From positions 2,418,001 to 2,482,000 of the forward strand of contig CAWAAR010000003.1 of the NCBI GenBank assembly GCA_963780135.1: 64,000 nt of DNA. Direction: 5' to 3'. The notes beneath the pieces are model-generated. The model saw nothing but the letters and a program-made list of their open reading frames with translations. It ran no database searches and was not told the DNA's origin. Positions 26,647-34,711 of this stretch are shown piece after piece; within the stretch, counting starts at the first letter, position 1; each line of letters opens with the position of its first letter. The position numbers and the translations under genes are program-made. Source of the DNA: Clostridium_AM sp963780135 (GTDB lineage Bacteria > Bacillota > Clostridia > Clostridiales > Clostridiaceae).

Positions 26647-27585
26647 TTGGAAAAAAGTCCTAATGAACAAAAGAATACTAATATTAAAAATGAAAAGCCT
26701 AAAAAAATTATGACTGGAATCTTATCAGTTATTTTTATTTTAGTAGGAACATTATTATGTTATCCTACAGTTACCCAGCGCAAATTGGATTCTTCAGATA
26801 ATCTTGCTATTTTATTTAGTAATGCCATTATAGCTTATTTATTGCCTTTGATAATATGTGTTATAAGAAATAAAGTACTTTTTAAAAAGAAGAAAAAGTG
26901 GGGAATATTAATTTTTTCATCTTTACTTATGTTCATTTCAATGTGTAATTTTACAACTGCTGTAAGAGAGAATTCTAAACAATTAGCAGCTGGAGAATAT
27001 GTAGAACAAGTATGTGAAAACACAGATAATAGTAATCCAGCATCAGTAAAAGATAAAAATGATTATGGTAAACTAACTTCTTTCATAACAATTGTAAAGG
27101 AAGATGCTAAAAAAAGTTATTCTATTAATAAAACCTTTGATAGTGAATTTAAAGCAAAAGCTTCAAAAGAAATTATAACTTCTAATAGTGTTTTAGGAAG
27201 TGAAGATAAAGTTAATAAATTCAGAGATAATTTAAATGAATTAAATAAATTGTTTGCTAAATATGAATTGGACATGAATAATAACAAAGCAGATTCTGAT
27301 AAAAAAATGTCAGCATATAAAGGTGAAAACACTATGTTTGAAAAAGATTTAATAAATAAGTTCAACTTTTGGAGAAAAGAAAAATATGACAAGAGAATGA
27401 AAGAACTTAGTGAGAAGAAAGTGCTAAGAGAAAAAATGGATAAGTACATTGAATTTATGCAATCAAAACAAGGAAATTATAAATTAGTTAATAAAAACAT
27501 AATGTTTGAAAATCAAAGTGATGTGGATCAGTGCAATGTTCTTATAGAAGAAGTAAAAAAAGCAGGTAGTACCTGGAAAAATTAA
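26647..27585 (+). CDS. membrane protein of unknown function
   Basis: A 312-residue protein I do not recognise. It has a hydrophilic N-terminus, three hydrophobic helices (about 21-42, 53-72, 84-103) and then a long, highly charged, helical, probably extracytoplasmic C-terminal region (110-312) rich in Lys, Asn and Glu, with coiled-coil character. TTG start after AAGGGGGAAA. It lies 18 nt upstream of ahbB, so both may be co-transcribed, though no haem-related motif is visible. Confidence 0.6.
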   Translation: MEKSPNEQKNTNIKNEKPKKIMTGILSVIFILVGTLLCYPTVTQRKLDSSDNLAILFSNAIIAYLLPLIICVIRNKVLFKKKKKWGILIFSSLLMFISMCNFTTAVRENSKQLAAGEYVEQVCENTDNSNPASVKDKNDYGKLTSFITIVKEDAKKSYSINKTFDSEFKAKASKEIITSNSVLGSEDKVNKFRDNLNELNKLFAKYELDMNNNKADSDKKMSAYKGENTMFEKDLINKFNFWRKEKYDKRMKELSEKKVLREKMDKYIEFMQSKQGNYKLVNKNIMFENQSDVDQCNVLIEEVKKAGSTWKN

Positions 27586-27603
27586 AATAAAGGAGAAACT
27601 ATA

Positions 27604-28095
27604 ATGTTAAATTCTTTAGATAAATCTATAATCAGAAAACTTCAAGGAGATATTTCATTAACATCACAGCCATACAAGTTAATAGCTGAAGAAGTTGGAA
27701 TTACAGAGGAAGAATTGCTAAAGAAAATAAATGATTTTTACAGTAAAGGCATACTTCGAAGAGTAGGCGGAATTTTATATCACAGAGAAGCAGGATTTAA
27801 AGCTAATGCTATGGTGGTGTGGATAGTTCCAGAAGAAAAAGTTCAGGAAGTGGGAGAAACTATGAGTTCTTTTAAAGAAGTAACTCATTGCTATGCACGT
27901 CCTATAGCTTACAATTGGCCCTATAATATGTTCACTATGGTACATGGCCAGACAAAGGAACAGTGTGAAAATGCTATAAAGGAAATTTCTAATAGTATAA
28001 GAATTTATGAGTATAAAATTTTATATAGTACTAAAGAACTCAAGAAAAGTAGCATGAAGTATTTTGAAGAAGAATTAAAGCGAAGTGAAATTTAA
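27604..28095 (+). CDS. ahbB: siroheme decarboxylase subunit (AhbB-like, Lrp/AsnC fold)
   Basis: A 163-residue paralogue of the ahbA product: an AsnC-type winged helix (LDKSIIRKLQGD; GILRRVGGILYHREAGF), then a RAM-like half with HCYARP and YNWPYNMFTMVHG, typical of the haem-binding AhbB side. It should form the heterodimeric siroheme decarboxylase with AhbA. AAAGGAG site and ATG 27604. Normally adjacent to ahbA; here separated by 6.7 kb. Its 3' end is duplicated 2.85 kb downstream. Confidence 0.78.
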   Translation: MLNSLDKSIIRKLQGDISLTSQPYKLIAEEVGITEEELLKKINDFYSKGILRRVGGILYHREAGFKANAMVVWIVPEEKVQEVGETMSSFKEVTHCYARPIAYNWPYNMFTMVHGQTKEQCENAIKEISNSIRIYEYKILYSTKELKKSSMKYFEEELKRSEI

Positions 28096-28201
28096 TTGTT
28101 GATAGTTTTGGAAAGATAATAAGTCAAAGATAGAATGAATATTTTTCTTAAAACGTCTTATGAAGAAGGAGCCTATGTTTTTAAGCAGAGGCTTCTTTTT
28201 T
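28037..28201. repeat. direct duplication of ahbB 3' end plus terminator, original copy
   Basis: This segment (last ~20 codons of ahbB and its terminator AGGAGCCT...AGGCTTCTTTTTT) recurs with about 85-90% identity at about 30890-31072. Shared landmarks include GCATGAAGTATTTTGAAGAA and AATAAGTCAAAGATAGAATG. Confidence 0.85.
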
Positions 28202-28283
28202 ATGTACAATTGTATTGGTATAGAAATTGCATGTAAAGAAGTATATGATAAAACAGATTATATGCAAAAACAATGAAATTTTT

Positions 28284-28436
28284 AAAATATTAATAGTGGA
28301 TGATGGAGATCAATATCAGGAGGTATTTAAAATAATACTTGCTGATAAAGGATATTATTCTAAAACTGCATCTTCAGGAGAAGAAGCACTTAAAAAATGA
28401 AAACTTTAATTTAGTGATTACAGATTTAGTTAAGGA
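28284..28436 (+). pseudogene. response-regulator receiver domain fragment
   Basis: Frame one reads KILIVDDGDQYQEVFK...SSGEEALKK and stops. One base shift later it continues KNENFNLVITDLV. This is the start of a REC domain (DD acidic pair, then the phospho-Asp strand VITD), frameshifted and without a start codon or a C-terminal half. Confidence 0.6.
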
Positions 28437-28440
28437 GAGA

Positions 28441-28883
28441 GTTTGCCTATAAGCTAATAGGAAAAAAATTTCCTATTGAACTATGAAATTTTTTTCCACG
28501 TGGAAACATATATCTTTTAAAACATGCTATAAATTCTACAAAAGATTGTTAAAAAATATTTTTGATAATAATTTTTAAAATAAATAAAGACCCTGTTTAG
28601 TAAAGAAAAATTTATAACTAAACAGAATTTTTTGTTTATTAAGGGATATGAAAGAAAATAATAGGTCAAAGATGTCAGTATGTGTTTTGTGCCATACAAA
28701 GAAGCAGGTTCCACTGATAGCCGAGTTATCAAGGGGGGCTAACACAAAATAGACTAACATAGTGACTAGTTATTTTTGAATATGACTAAAGTAAGTGAAC
28801 TATAGTTAAAGTTATCTAGGACTTAAATATTTTCTTTAGAACTTTTAAAAGTAAAAATTAAAACTAACTACAAATTTTGAAAA
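28441..28883. other. gene-free stretch with hairpins and possible remnant
   Basis: Contains a palindrome ATAGGAAAAAAATTTCCTAT, a stem CTGTTTAGT/ACTAAACAG (about 28592-28625), a 26-codon open tail (about 28675-28752, starting MSVCVLCHTKKQV) that I cannot assign, and one copy of the dispersed AACTAGT-type motif (28764-28785). No full gene. Confidence 0.5.
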
Positions 28884-28920
28884 AATTGTATAAATGGCAT
28901 GGATATTGCTATATACAATT
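28884..28920 (+). promoter_or_regulatory. ortA promoter with inverted repeat
   Basis: TTGTAT (28886-28891), 18 nt, TATATA (28910-28915). The 9-bp inverted repeat AATTGTATA / TATACAATT (28884-28892 and 28912-28920) spans both boxes and could be an operator. Confidence 0.5.
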
Positions 28921-28948
28921 ATATGAGAATAAAGGTGAGGTGTAAAAT

Positions 28949-29260
28949 ATGAGTGTAAGTATAAAAAAAGGTGAATGGGTTCAAATACATGAAATTGTAT
29001 TGAAATCAGAAGAAAGAACAGCGAAAATTCCAGAAGATACAAAGAAGGTTCCTCTAGAATTATGGGTAAAAGGTTTTTTGAATCAAGATTCCAATGTTGG
29101 GCAGCAGGTAGAAATAACTACTATTACTGGAAGAAAAGTTAAAGGAGAACTTGTAGAGGTAAATCCAAAATATTCATATGGATTTGGAGAAGAATATGTG
29201 CCAGAACTTTTAAAAGTAGGTATGCAGGTTAGGGGAATCTTGAAAGGAGTTGAAAAATAA
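28949..29260 (+). CDS. ortA: 2-amino-4-oxopentanoate thiolase subunit OrtA
   Basis: Small subunit of 2-amino-4-ketopentanoate thiolase, the last step of clostridial oxidative ornithine degradation, giving acetyl-CoA and alanine from 2-amino-4-oxopentanoate and CoA. The 103-residue protein is all-beta-like, with QVEITTITGRKVKGELVEV and NPKYSYGFGEEYVPEL, matching known OrtA. AGGTGAGG-type site, ATG 28949. The stop overlaps ortB (TAATG). No other ornithine-pathway gene is in the window. Confidence 0.9.
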   Translation: MSVSIKKGEWVQIHEIVLKSEERTAKIPEDTKKVPLELWVKGFLNQDSNVGQQVEITTITGRKVKGELVEVNPKYSYGFGEEYVPELLKVGMQVRGILKGVEK

Positions 29261-30687
29261 TGGTTAAAGATAATAGTTATTCAGCAGTTACTGCAAGAAA
29301 TAGTGAAATAATAAAAAAAGCAACAGGTATTGATTATTCAATTTATGAATCAGGAAATATTGCTTTTGACTATGAAAGAATGATGAAGGATACAGGATAT
29401 TCATTAGAGGATATCATCAAAATTCAAAGAGAAGTAGGGGTTGGAAATACACCATTATTAGAACTTAAAAATATAACTGCGTTAGCAAGGAAAGTATCTG
29501 CTAAAGGAAAAGGAGCTAGAATATTTGTAAAGGATGAACAATGCAATCCTTCTGGAAGTTTTAAGGATAGAAGGGCAGCTATATCAGTATATCAAGCTAA
29601 AAGGTTAGGATATAAGGGCATAGCAGCAGCTACCAGTGGAAATTATGGCGCAGCAGTGGCATCACAAGCGGCTATGAGAAACCTTGAATGTATTATTGTG
29701 CAGGAATGTTTTGACTCTAAAAAAGTTGGACAACCTGAAATACTTGAAAAACAAAGAAAATGTGAGAGTCTTGGAGCAGAGGTAATTCAGTTAACTGTTG
29801 GACCAGAACTCTTCTATACTTTTTTAAGAGTTTTAGAGGATACAAATTATTTTAATGCTTCACTGTATTCAACTTTTGGCATAGCAGGTGTGGAATCATT
29901 GGGTTATGAAATTTCAATGCAGTGTAGAGATATGTTTGGAAAAGATCCAGACTATGTAATAGCAACTCAAGCAGGTGGAGGAAATTTAACAGGAACGGCA
30001 AGAGGCCTTATAAAAGCAGGAGCAGTAAATACAAAAGTTTATGGTGCCAGTGTTGATTTAAAAGGGCTTCACATGGCATCTGATAGTGACTTTAACAAGA
30101 AATCCTTTACAACAGGACATACAGGTTTTGGAATGCCCTATGCAACAAATCCAGATCACTCGGATGTTCCAAGAAGTGCAGCAAGAACTTTAAGATATAT
30201 GGATGCTTTTTTAACAGTTAAGCAAGGTGAAGTATTCTATATGACGGAGGTTTTATCAAATTTAGAGGGTATGGAGAGAGGACCTGCTGGAAATACATCA
30301 TTAACAGCAGCTTTTGCTCTTGCAAAGGAATTAGACCAGGATCAAATTATAGTTGTTCAAGAAACAGAATATACTGGAGCTGGGAAACATCCACTAGCAC
30401 AACTTTCTTTTGCAAAGAAAAATGGAATAGAAGTTAAATTTGGAGATGCAGAGGATGAAGTACCAGGAAAAACTATTATACTTCCAGAACATCCATCTTT
30501 AATAAAGACAAGATATTCAGATATGAAAAAATTAAGTAAATCTTATATAAAAAATGCAGTTAAACATGTAAATGCTACTTATGCTAATGAAAAAGATATC
30601 CAATTTCTTGTGGAAGAAACAAAATCAAATAGAGAATTTATTGTTTCAACATTAAAAGAACTTAGTATTGAAATTTTAAATTATTAG
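29260..30687 (+). CDS. ortB: 2-amino-4-oxopentanoate thiolase subunit OrtB (PLP-dependent)
   Basis: Large PLP-binding subunit of the OrtAB thiolase, 475 residues, threonine-synthase-like fold. PLP lysine in NPSGSFKDRRA (about 98-106), the phosphate loop ATSGNYGAA and the QAGGGNLTGTARG region are intact. It overlaps ortA by 1 nt. Transcription may continue into a decayed permease downstream, which fits a lost amino acid import partner. Confidence 0.93.
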   Translation: MVKDNSYSAVTARNSEIIKKATGIDYSIYESGNIAFDYERMMKDTGYSLEDIIKIQREVGVGNTPLLELKNITALARKVSAKGKGARIFVKDEQCNPSGSFKDRRAAISVYQAKRLGYKGIAAATSGNYGAAVASQAAMRNLECIIVQECFDSKKVGQPEILEKQRKCESLGAEVIQLTVGPELFYTFLRVLEDTNYFNASLYSTFGIAGVESLGYEISMQCRDMFGKDPDYVIATQAGGGNLTGTARGLIKAGAVNTKVYGASVDLKGLHMASDSDFNKKSFTTGHTGFGMPYATNPDHSDVPRSAARTLRYMDAFLTVKQGEVFYMTEVLSNLEGMERGPAGNTSLTAAFALAKELDQDQIIVVQETEYTGAGKHPLAQLSFAKKNGIEVKFGDAEDEVPGKTIILPEHPSLIKTRYSDMKKLSKSYIKNAVKHVNATYANEKDIQFLVEETKSNREFIVSTLKELSIEILNY

Positions 30688-30688
30688 A

Positions 30689-30895
30689 GGTAGGCTCAGC
30701 AATAATAATTACAGCTATAAATTTAATTTCAACAAAAATCGGTGCAAAAATTGCTAGTATTGCTGATATTGGAAAATTAATACCAATATCAGCTATTATA
30801 TTAAAAAGTGCATTTATTGGGAAAGTTCATAACTTTACTGGGACTTCCAGTATATATGTTATTAAAGAAAAGAAATAATAAAAAAATATATTATA
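30689..30895 (+). pseudogene. amino acid permease (APC family) remnant with internal deletion
   Basis: Right after ortB a frame reads VGSAIIITAINLISTKIG, then IASIADIGKLIPISAIIL, a typical APC-permease helix. It then jumps to the C-terminal part; after a frame change, TLLGLPVYMLLKKR is the usual permease tail. Most of the gene is missing and there is no start codon. Confidence 0.7.
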
Positions 30896-31072
30896 GTAAG
30901 AAGAACTTAAAAAGAGCAGCATGAAGTATTTTGAAGAAGAATTAAAGTGAAGTGAAATTTAATTGTGGATAGTTTTGAAAAGATAATAAGTCAAAGATAG
31001 AATGAATATTTTTCTTAAAATATCTTATGAAAAAGGAGCCTATATTTTTTAGTAAAGACTTCCTTTTTTTTT
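30890..31072. repeat. second copy of ahbB 3' end plus terminator
   Basis: Degenerate direct repeat of 28037-28201, here abutting the permease remnant. The ahbB stop region and the terminator-like GGAGCC...CTTCCTTTTTTTT are recognisable. The interval between the copies carries ortAB. Confidence 0.85.
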
Positions 31073-31093
31073 CATAATTTTTGCAAAATTCTA

Positions 31094-31122
31094 TAGACAT
31101 ACTTATCCAGTTTTTGTATACT
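31094..31122 (+). promoter_or_regulatory. promoter of the THF-riboswitch transcript
   Basis: TAGACA (31094-31099), 17 nt, TATACT (31117-31122). The predicted start is near 31129, just before the aptamer. Confidence 0.7.
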
Positions 31123-31130
31123 TAAGATAA

Positions 31131-31300
31131 GTAGCAGAGTAAATATTGTGCATTAAGTGTTAGAGAATGGGAGGTTGTCTCTAAACGAAAAGCTTAAAGC
31201 TTATGATGCAATATTGCTTCCACTGTTACATTAAAGGGATTTTGTATTTTTATACCTCTTTTCTCTTTAATGTGACGCACATTAAAGAGAAAAGAGGTGT
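31131..31300 (+). ncRNA. tetrahydrofolate (THF) riboswitch with expression platform
   Basis: The aptamer (about 31133-31226) matches the folT-type THF riboswitch: AGAGTAAATATTGTGCATTA, then the GAATGGGAGG core, ACGAAAAGCTT, and TGATGCAATATTGCTTCCAC. It is followed by a 21-bp perfect hairpin (31254-31274 with 31278-31298, loop ACG). A competing pairing exists between TTACATTAAAGGGA (31226-31239) and 31261-31274. The big hairpin has no U-tract after it, so the read-out mechanism is not clear. Confidence 0.82.
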
Positions 31301-31358
31301 TGTAATTAAAAGGGTAAAACGTATACATTTTATTAATATTTGTATAGGAGAGAGTAAA

Positions 31359-32150
31359 ATGAAAAGTAGAATGAATACAAAATTTCTTGTAACCACAGCG
31401 TTATGTATTAGCATATCAATAGTTTTAAGAGCTTTTTCTATAATGATTACTGCAGGTGGAGTTCTTACTATGAGAATAAGTTTTGGTGCAATTTTCTATG
31501 TGCTTCCAGGCCTTCTTTTTGGACCTTTATATGGGGCAGCAGCAGGAGGTGTAGTAGATATACTTGGTACAATTGTAATGCCTATGGGAGCGTATATACC
31601 AGTATTTACAGTAACTAATATAATAGCAGGACTTTTGCCAGCTGTAATTTGGAAAAAAATAAAAGATATGCCAATAGAAAAACTGAAGAAATATTATATT
31701 ATTTTCTTTACTTTACTTACGTTAATAGGAATTTTTAATACTGTAGCAATTACTATTATGCATAGTTCTTATTTAGGAAAAATGCTTATGTTTATGGGTA
31801 AGAAAGTTCAGTACCTTGGTGTGGGACTTGTGTTAAGTGGAGTTGTAGGTTTTGTTATACTAATAATAAATAATTTAATAAATAAAAAGAGTAATAGCAA
31901 TTACTATTATGTTTACAATAACTTTTTCAAACTAGTCCTTTCTGTAGGAATATCAGGAATAATAGTATCAACTATGAATACTTATTTTATATTGATGTTC
32001 ACACCAGCTCTTGCAGCTAAAGGATTTATGGTACTATGGGTACCAAGAATAGTAGAAACATTAGTTGTAACTATTATAAATTCTTATGCTATAGCAATAC
32101 TTTTGTATTCTTATAGTGCATTTGAAGGAAGGATACCTAAAAAAATATAA
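31359..32150 (+). CDS. folT: ECF transporter S component, folate type (FolT-like)
   Basis: A 263-residue membrane protein, substrate-binding S component of an energy-coupling factor transporter. Helix 1 has KFLVTTALCISISIVLRAF, then LTMRISFGAIFYVLPGLLFG and the Gly/Ala-rich helix GPLYGAAAGGVVDILG usual in S components. The ATG at 31359 follows AGGAGAG; longer frames would read through the riboswitch hairpin. The folate assignment rests on the THF riboswitch upstream. It is somewhat longer than typical FolT because of a central loop. The shared ATPase module is not in the window. Confidence 0.82.
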   Translation: MKSRMNTKFLVTTALCISISIVLRAFSIMITAGGVLTMRISFGAIFYVLPGLLFGPLYGAAAGGVVDILGTIVMPMGAYIPVFTVTNIIAGLLPAVIWKKIKDMPIEKLKKYYIIFFTLLTLIGIFNTVAITIMHSSYLGKMLMFMGKKVQYLGVGLVLSGVVGFVILIINNLINKKSNSNYYYVYNNFFKLVLSVGISGIIVSTMNTYFILMFTPALAAKGFMVLWVPRIVETLVVTIINSYAIAILLYSYSAFEGRIPKKI

Positions 32151-32273
32151 GTGAAATTTAGTTTAGATGGGGTGAGAAGCTTCATCTAAACTTTTTATGT
32201 ATTGGTTAGTTATTTATTTAAAGATGCATTAAGCTTGGATTGATAATTTAATCAGAAAGGAGGAGGAGATCTT

Positions 32274-32711
32274 ATGGAAAAAATATATGGAATTATAATG
32301 GCAGTAATTGTAGGTATGTGTCTTGGAATTCAACCACCTATAAATGCAGCTTTAGGAAAAGCTGTATCACCTAAGGTGGCTGCTTTTCATAGTGTGCTTA
32401 CCAGCACAACTGTAATGGGTATTATTATACTTATTTCAGGAAATTTCAAAGAATATTTAAACATAAAGAATGTAAATCCTATTTATTGGATAGGAGGGGT
32501 GCTTGGAATTGCAATAGTATTTCTAAGTATAAAGGTGGTACCTATTTTAGGTACAGCAGCAGCATTTTCTATATTTGTAGCAGCACAAATAATAACAGGA
32601 GCTATATTAAACCATTTAGGAGTACTTGGTGTAAATAAGTCTCCAATAGACTTGTTTAAAATAATTGGAATGATTTTTATATTAATTGGAGTTAAAATGG
32701 TGGTAAAGTAA
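32274..32711 (+). CDS. DMT-superfamily membrane protein (DUF606/YdcZ)
   Basis: A 145-residue protein with five hydrophobic helices and the YdcZ signature GIQPPINAALGKAVSP near residue 19, ending in the typical GMIFILIGVKMVV helix. Such half-size transporters work as dimers; the substrate is unknown. GGAGGAG site. It is 14 nt upstream of the amidohydrolase, so both are probably one unit. Confidence 0.85.
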   Translation: MEKIYGIIMAVIVGMCLGIQPPINAALGKAVSPKVAAFHSVLTSTTVMGIIILISGNFKEYLNIKNVNPIYWIGGVLGIAIVFLSIKVVPILGTAAAFSIFVAAQIITGAILNHLGVLGVNKSPIDLFKIIGMIFILIGVKMVVK

Positions 32712-32725
32712 AGGAGAATTTTAAA

Positions 32726-33883
32726 ATGATTATTATAAAAAATGCTAAAATATTCACAATGACAAATAAAAATTATGAAAATGGAAATATACTTATAAAA
32801 AATGGAAAAATAGAAGAAGTAGGCGAAAATATAGATGCACCAGAAAAGGCTTATGTAATAGATGCTAAAGGAGGTTGGGTTCTGCCAGGTTTAATAGATG
32901 CTCACTGCCACATTGGTTTAATGGAAGAAGGTATGGGTTTCGAAGGAAGAGATTTAAATGAAGCAACAGATCCCATAACTCCGCATATAAGGGCTATAGA
33001 TGGAATAAATCCTTTGGATAATTCATTTCAGGAAGCAGTTAAAGCAGGTATAACTACAGTGATGACTGGTCCGGGAAGTGCTAATGTAATTGGAGGACAA
33101 TTTGCAATTATTAAAACAAAAGGTGTATGTATAGACAAAATGATAATAAAGGAACCTGCAGCTATGAAAATAGCTTTTGGAGAAAACCCTAAAAGAATAT
33201 ATAACAGCAAAAACAAAATGCCTATGACTAGAATGGCAGCAGCAGCTTTATTAAGAGAAACTTTAATTAAAGCTAAAGCTTATAAGTTTAAAAAGGAAAC
33301 AGCAGAAAGTAAAGGGGAAAATTTTGATATTGATTTAAAAATGGAAGCCTTTATTCCAGTTTTAAATAAAAAAATTCCGTTAAAAGCGCATGCTCATAGG
33401 GCGGATGATTTAATAACAGCTATAAGAATAGCTAAAGAGTTTGATTTATCTCTTACTTTGGATCATTGTACAGAAGGACATATTATAGTATCTGAGATAA
33501 AAGAAGCAGAGGTACCTGTAATTTTAGGACCAATTATGAGTTTTAGAGGGAAAGTAGAAACTAGAAATAAATCTCTTCAAACTGCAGCTATATTAAATAA
33601 AGCAGGAATTAAGCTTGCTATAATGACAGATCACCCTGTAGTTCCTATAGAATATCTTCCTATATGTGCAGGGCTTGTAGCTAAAGCGGGATTAGGTATA
33701 GAAGAAGCTTTAAAGGCTATAACTATAAATCCAGCAGAAATACTGGGTATACAGAATAGAGTGGGAAGTATACAAAAAGGGAAAGATGCAGATATTGCTA
33801 TATATAATGGAAATCCTATGGAGATATTTACAGATTTACTTTATACTATTATAGATGGAGAAATTGCTTATAAAAAAGATTAA
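32726..33883 (+). CDS. metal-dependent amidohydrolase (imidazolonepropionase-related)
   Basis: A 385-residue cytosolic hydrolase of the amidohydrolase superfamily. Metal-site motifs are GLIDAHCHIG (about 57), KAHAHRADD (about 219), LDHCTEGH (about 244) and the catalytic Asp in MTDHPVVP (about 300). The ending GSIQKGKDADIAIYNG is typical. The substrate, probably a cyclic amide or dipeptide, cannot be set from sequence. Downstream of the DMT transporter, possibly an uptake-and-hydrolysis pair. AAAGGAG site. Confidence 0.87.
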   Translation: MIIIKNAKIFTMTNKNYENGNILIKNGKIEEVGENIDAPEKAYVIDAKGGWVLPGLIDAHCHIGLMEEGMGFEGRDLNEATDPITPHIRAIDGINPLDNSFQEAVKAGITTVMTGPGSANVIGGQFAIIKTKGVCIDKMIIKEPAAMKIAFGENPKRIYNSKNKMPMTRMAAAALLRETLIKAKAYKFKKETAESKGENFDIDLKMEAFIPVLNKKIPLKAHAHRADDLITAIRIAKEFDLSLTLDHCTEGHIIVSEIKEAEVPVILGPIMSFRGKVETRNKSLQTAAILNKAGIKLAIMTDHPVVPIEYLPICAGLVAKAGLGIEEALKAITINPAEILGIQNRVGSIQKGKDADIAIYNGNPMEIFTDLLYTIIDGEIAYKKD

Positions 33884-33979
33884 AATAGCATAAGGCATAT
33901 TCAAAATAACTAATATCTTTGACTTGTACTTTCTTTAATATGCCTAACTACAAATGTATAATGATATGGAGGAATAAAA

Positions 33980-34603
33980 TTGAAAAAAGCTTTTGTTGTG
34001 GATTTTGATGGGACTATAACAGTGCAGGATGTAGGGTTTTCTATAGTAAAGGAACTAGCAGAGGAAGGTTGGGAAAAAGTAGGACAGCTTTGGGTAGATA
34101 AGAAAATAGGTACAGCAGAGTGTGGTCAAAAGCAATGGGAATTAATTAAATACGATGAAAATTACATAAAGAATTTCGTTAAGAAATTTCAAATAAATAG
34201 AGGTTTTAGGGAATTTGTAGAGGAAGTAAAGAAGAATTCCTATGAGTTAATTATAGCCTCTGATGGATATGATGTTTACATAAATGAAATATTAAAAAGA
34301 GAAGGTTTTAGCGAACTTAAAGTTTTCTGCAACAATGCAAAATATGATAAAGGATGGAATTTATCATATTTAAATACTAGTGCAGAATGTGGATTTTGTG
34401 GAAACTGTAAAAAAACGTTAGTAGAAGATTTAAAAAGTAAAGACTATCAGGTTTATTACATTGGCGATGGCCATTCAGATAGATGTGCATCTATAAATGC
34501 AGATGTAATTTTTGCTAAGTCTTTTTTAAAAGAATATTGTGAAGAACAAAAGATACCTTATTATAATTTTGATAATTTTTTTGATGTACTAAAATACATA
34601 TAG
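33980..34603 (+). CDS. HAD-family phosphatase, MtnX/SerB-like
   Basis: A 207-residue HAD-IB phosphatase with motif I DFDGTIT (about 8-14), motif II ASD, motif III Lys and motif IV GDGHSDRC (about 166). It contains a CGFCGNCKK insertion with three cysteines, seen in the MtnX-like group. Possible roles are phosphoserine-like or methylthio-sugar phosphate dephosphorylation. TTG start with GGAGG. Preceded by one copy of the dispersed AACTA-type motif (33896-33914). Confidence 0.83.
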   Translation: MKKAFVVDFDGTITVQDVGFSIVKELAEEGWEKVGQLWVDKKIGTAECGQKQWELIKYDENYIKNFVKKFQINRGFREFVEEVKKNSYELIIASDGYDVYINEILKREGFSELKVFCNNAKYDKGWNLSYLNTSAECGFCGNCKKTLVEDLKSKDYQVYYIGDGHSDRCASINADVIFAKSFLKEYCEEQKIPYYNFDNFFDVLKYI

Positions 34604-34678
34604 AACACAAACACTGACAAATATGCGAAAAAAATTAGAAATTAAAACATAATATTAGAGGAGGGAAAATATCAAAAG

Positions 34679-34711
34679 ATGGGAAAAGCTTTTGATATTA
34701 TACTGAAATGA
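34679..34711 (+). CDS. 10-codon leader ORF coupled to the GntR gene
   Basis: ATG 34679 encodes MGKAFDIILK and stops at TGA 34709-34711, overlapping the GntR gene start (ATGA). AGGAGG (34659-34664) lies 14 nt upstream. An 11-bp perfect hairpin (34668-34678 with 34689-34699) lies between that site and the GntR ATG. Either the peptide is translated and re-initiation occurs, or the hairpin brings AGGAGG to about 11 nt from the second ATG. Confidence 0.4.
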   Translation: MGKAFDIILK

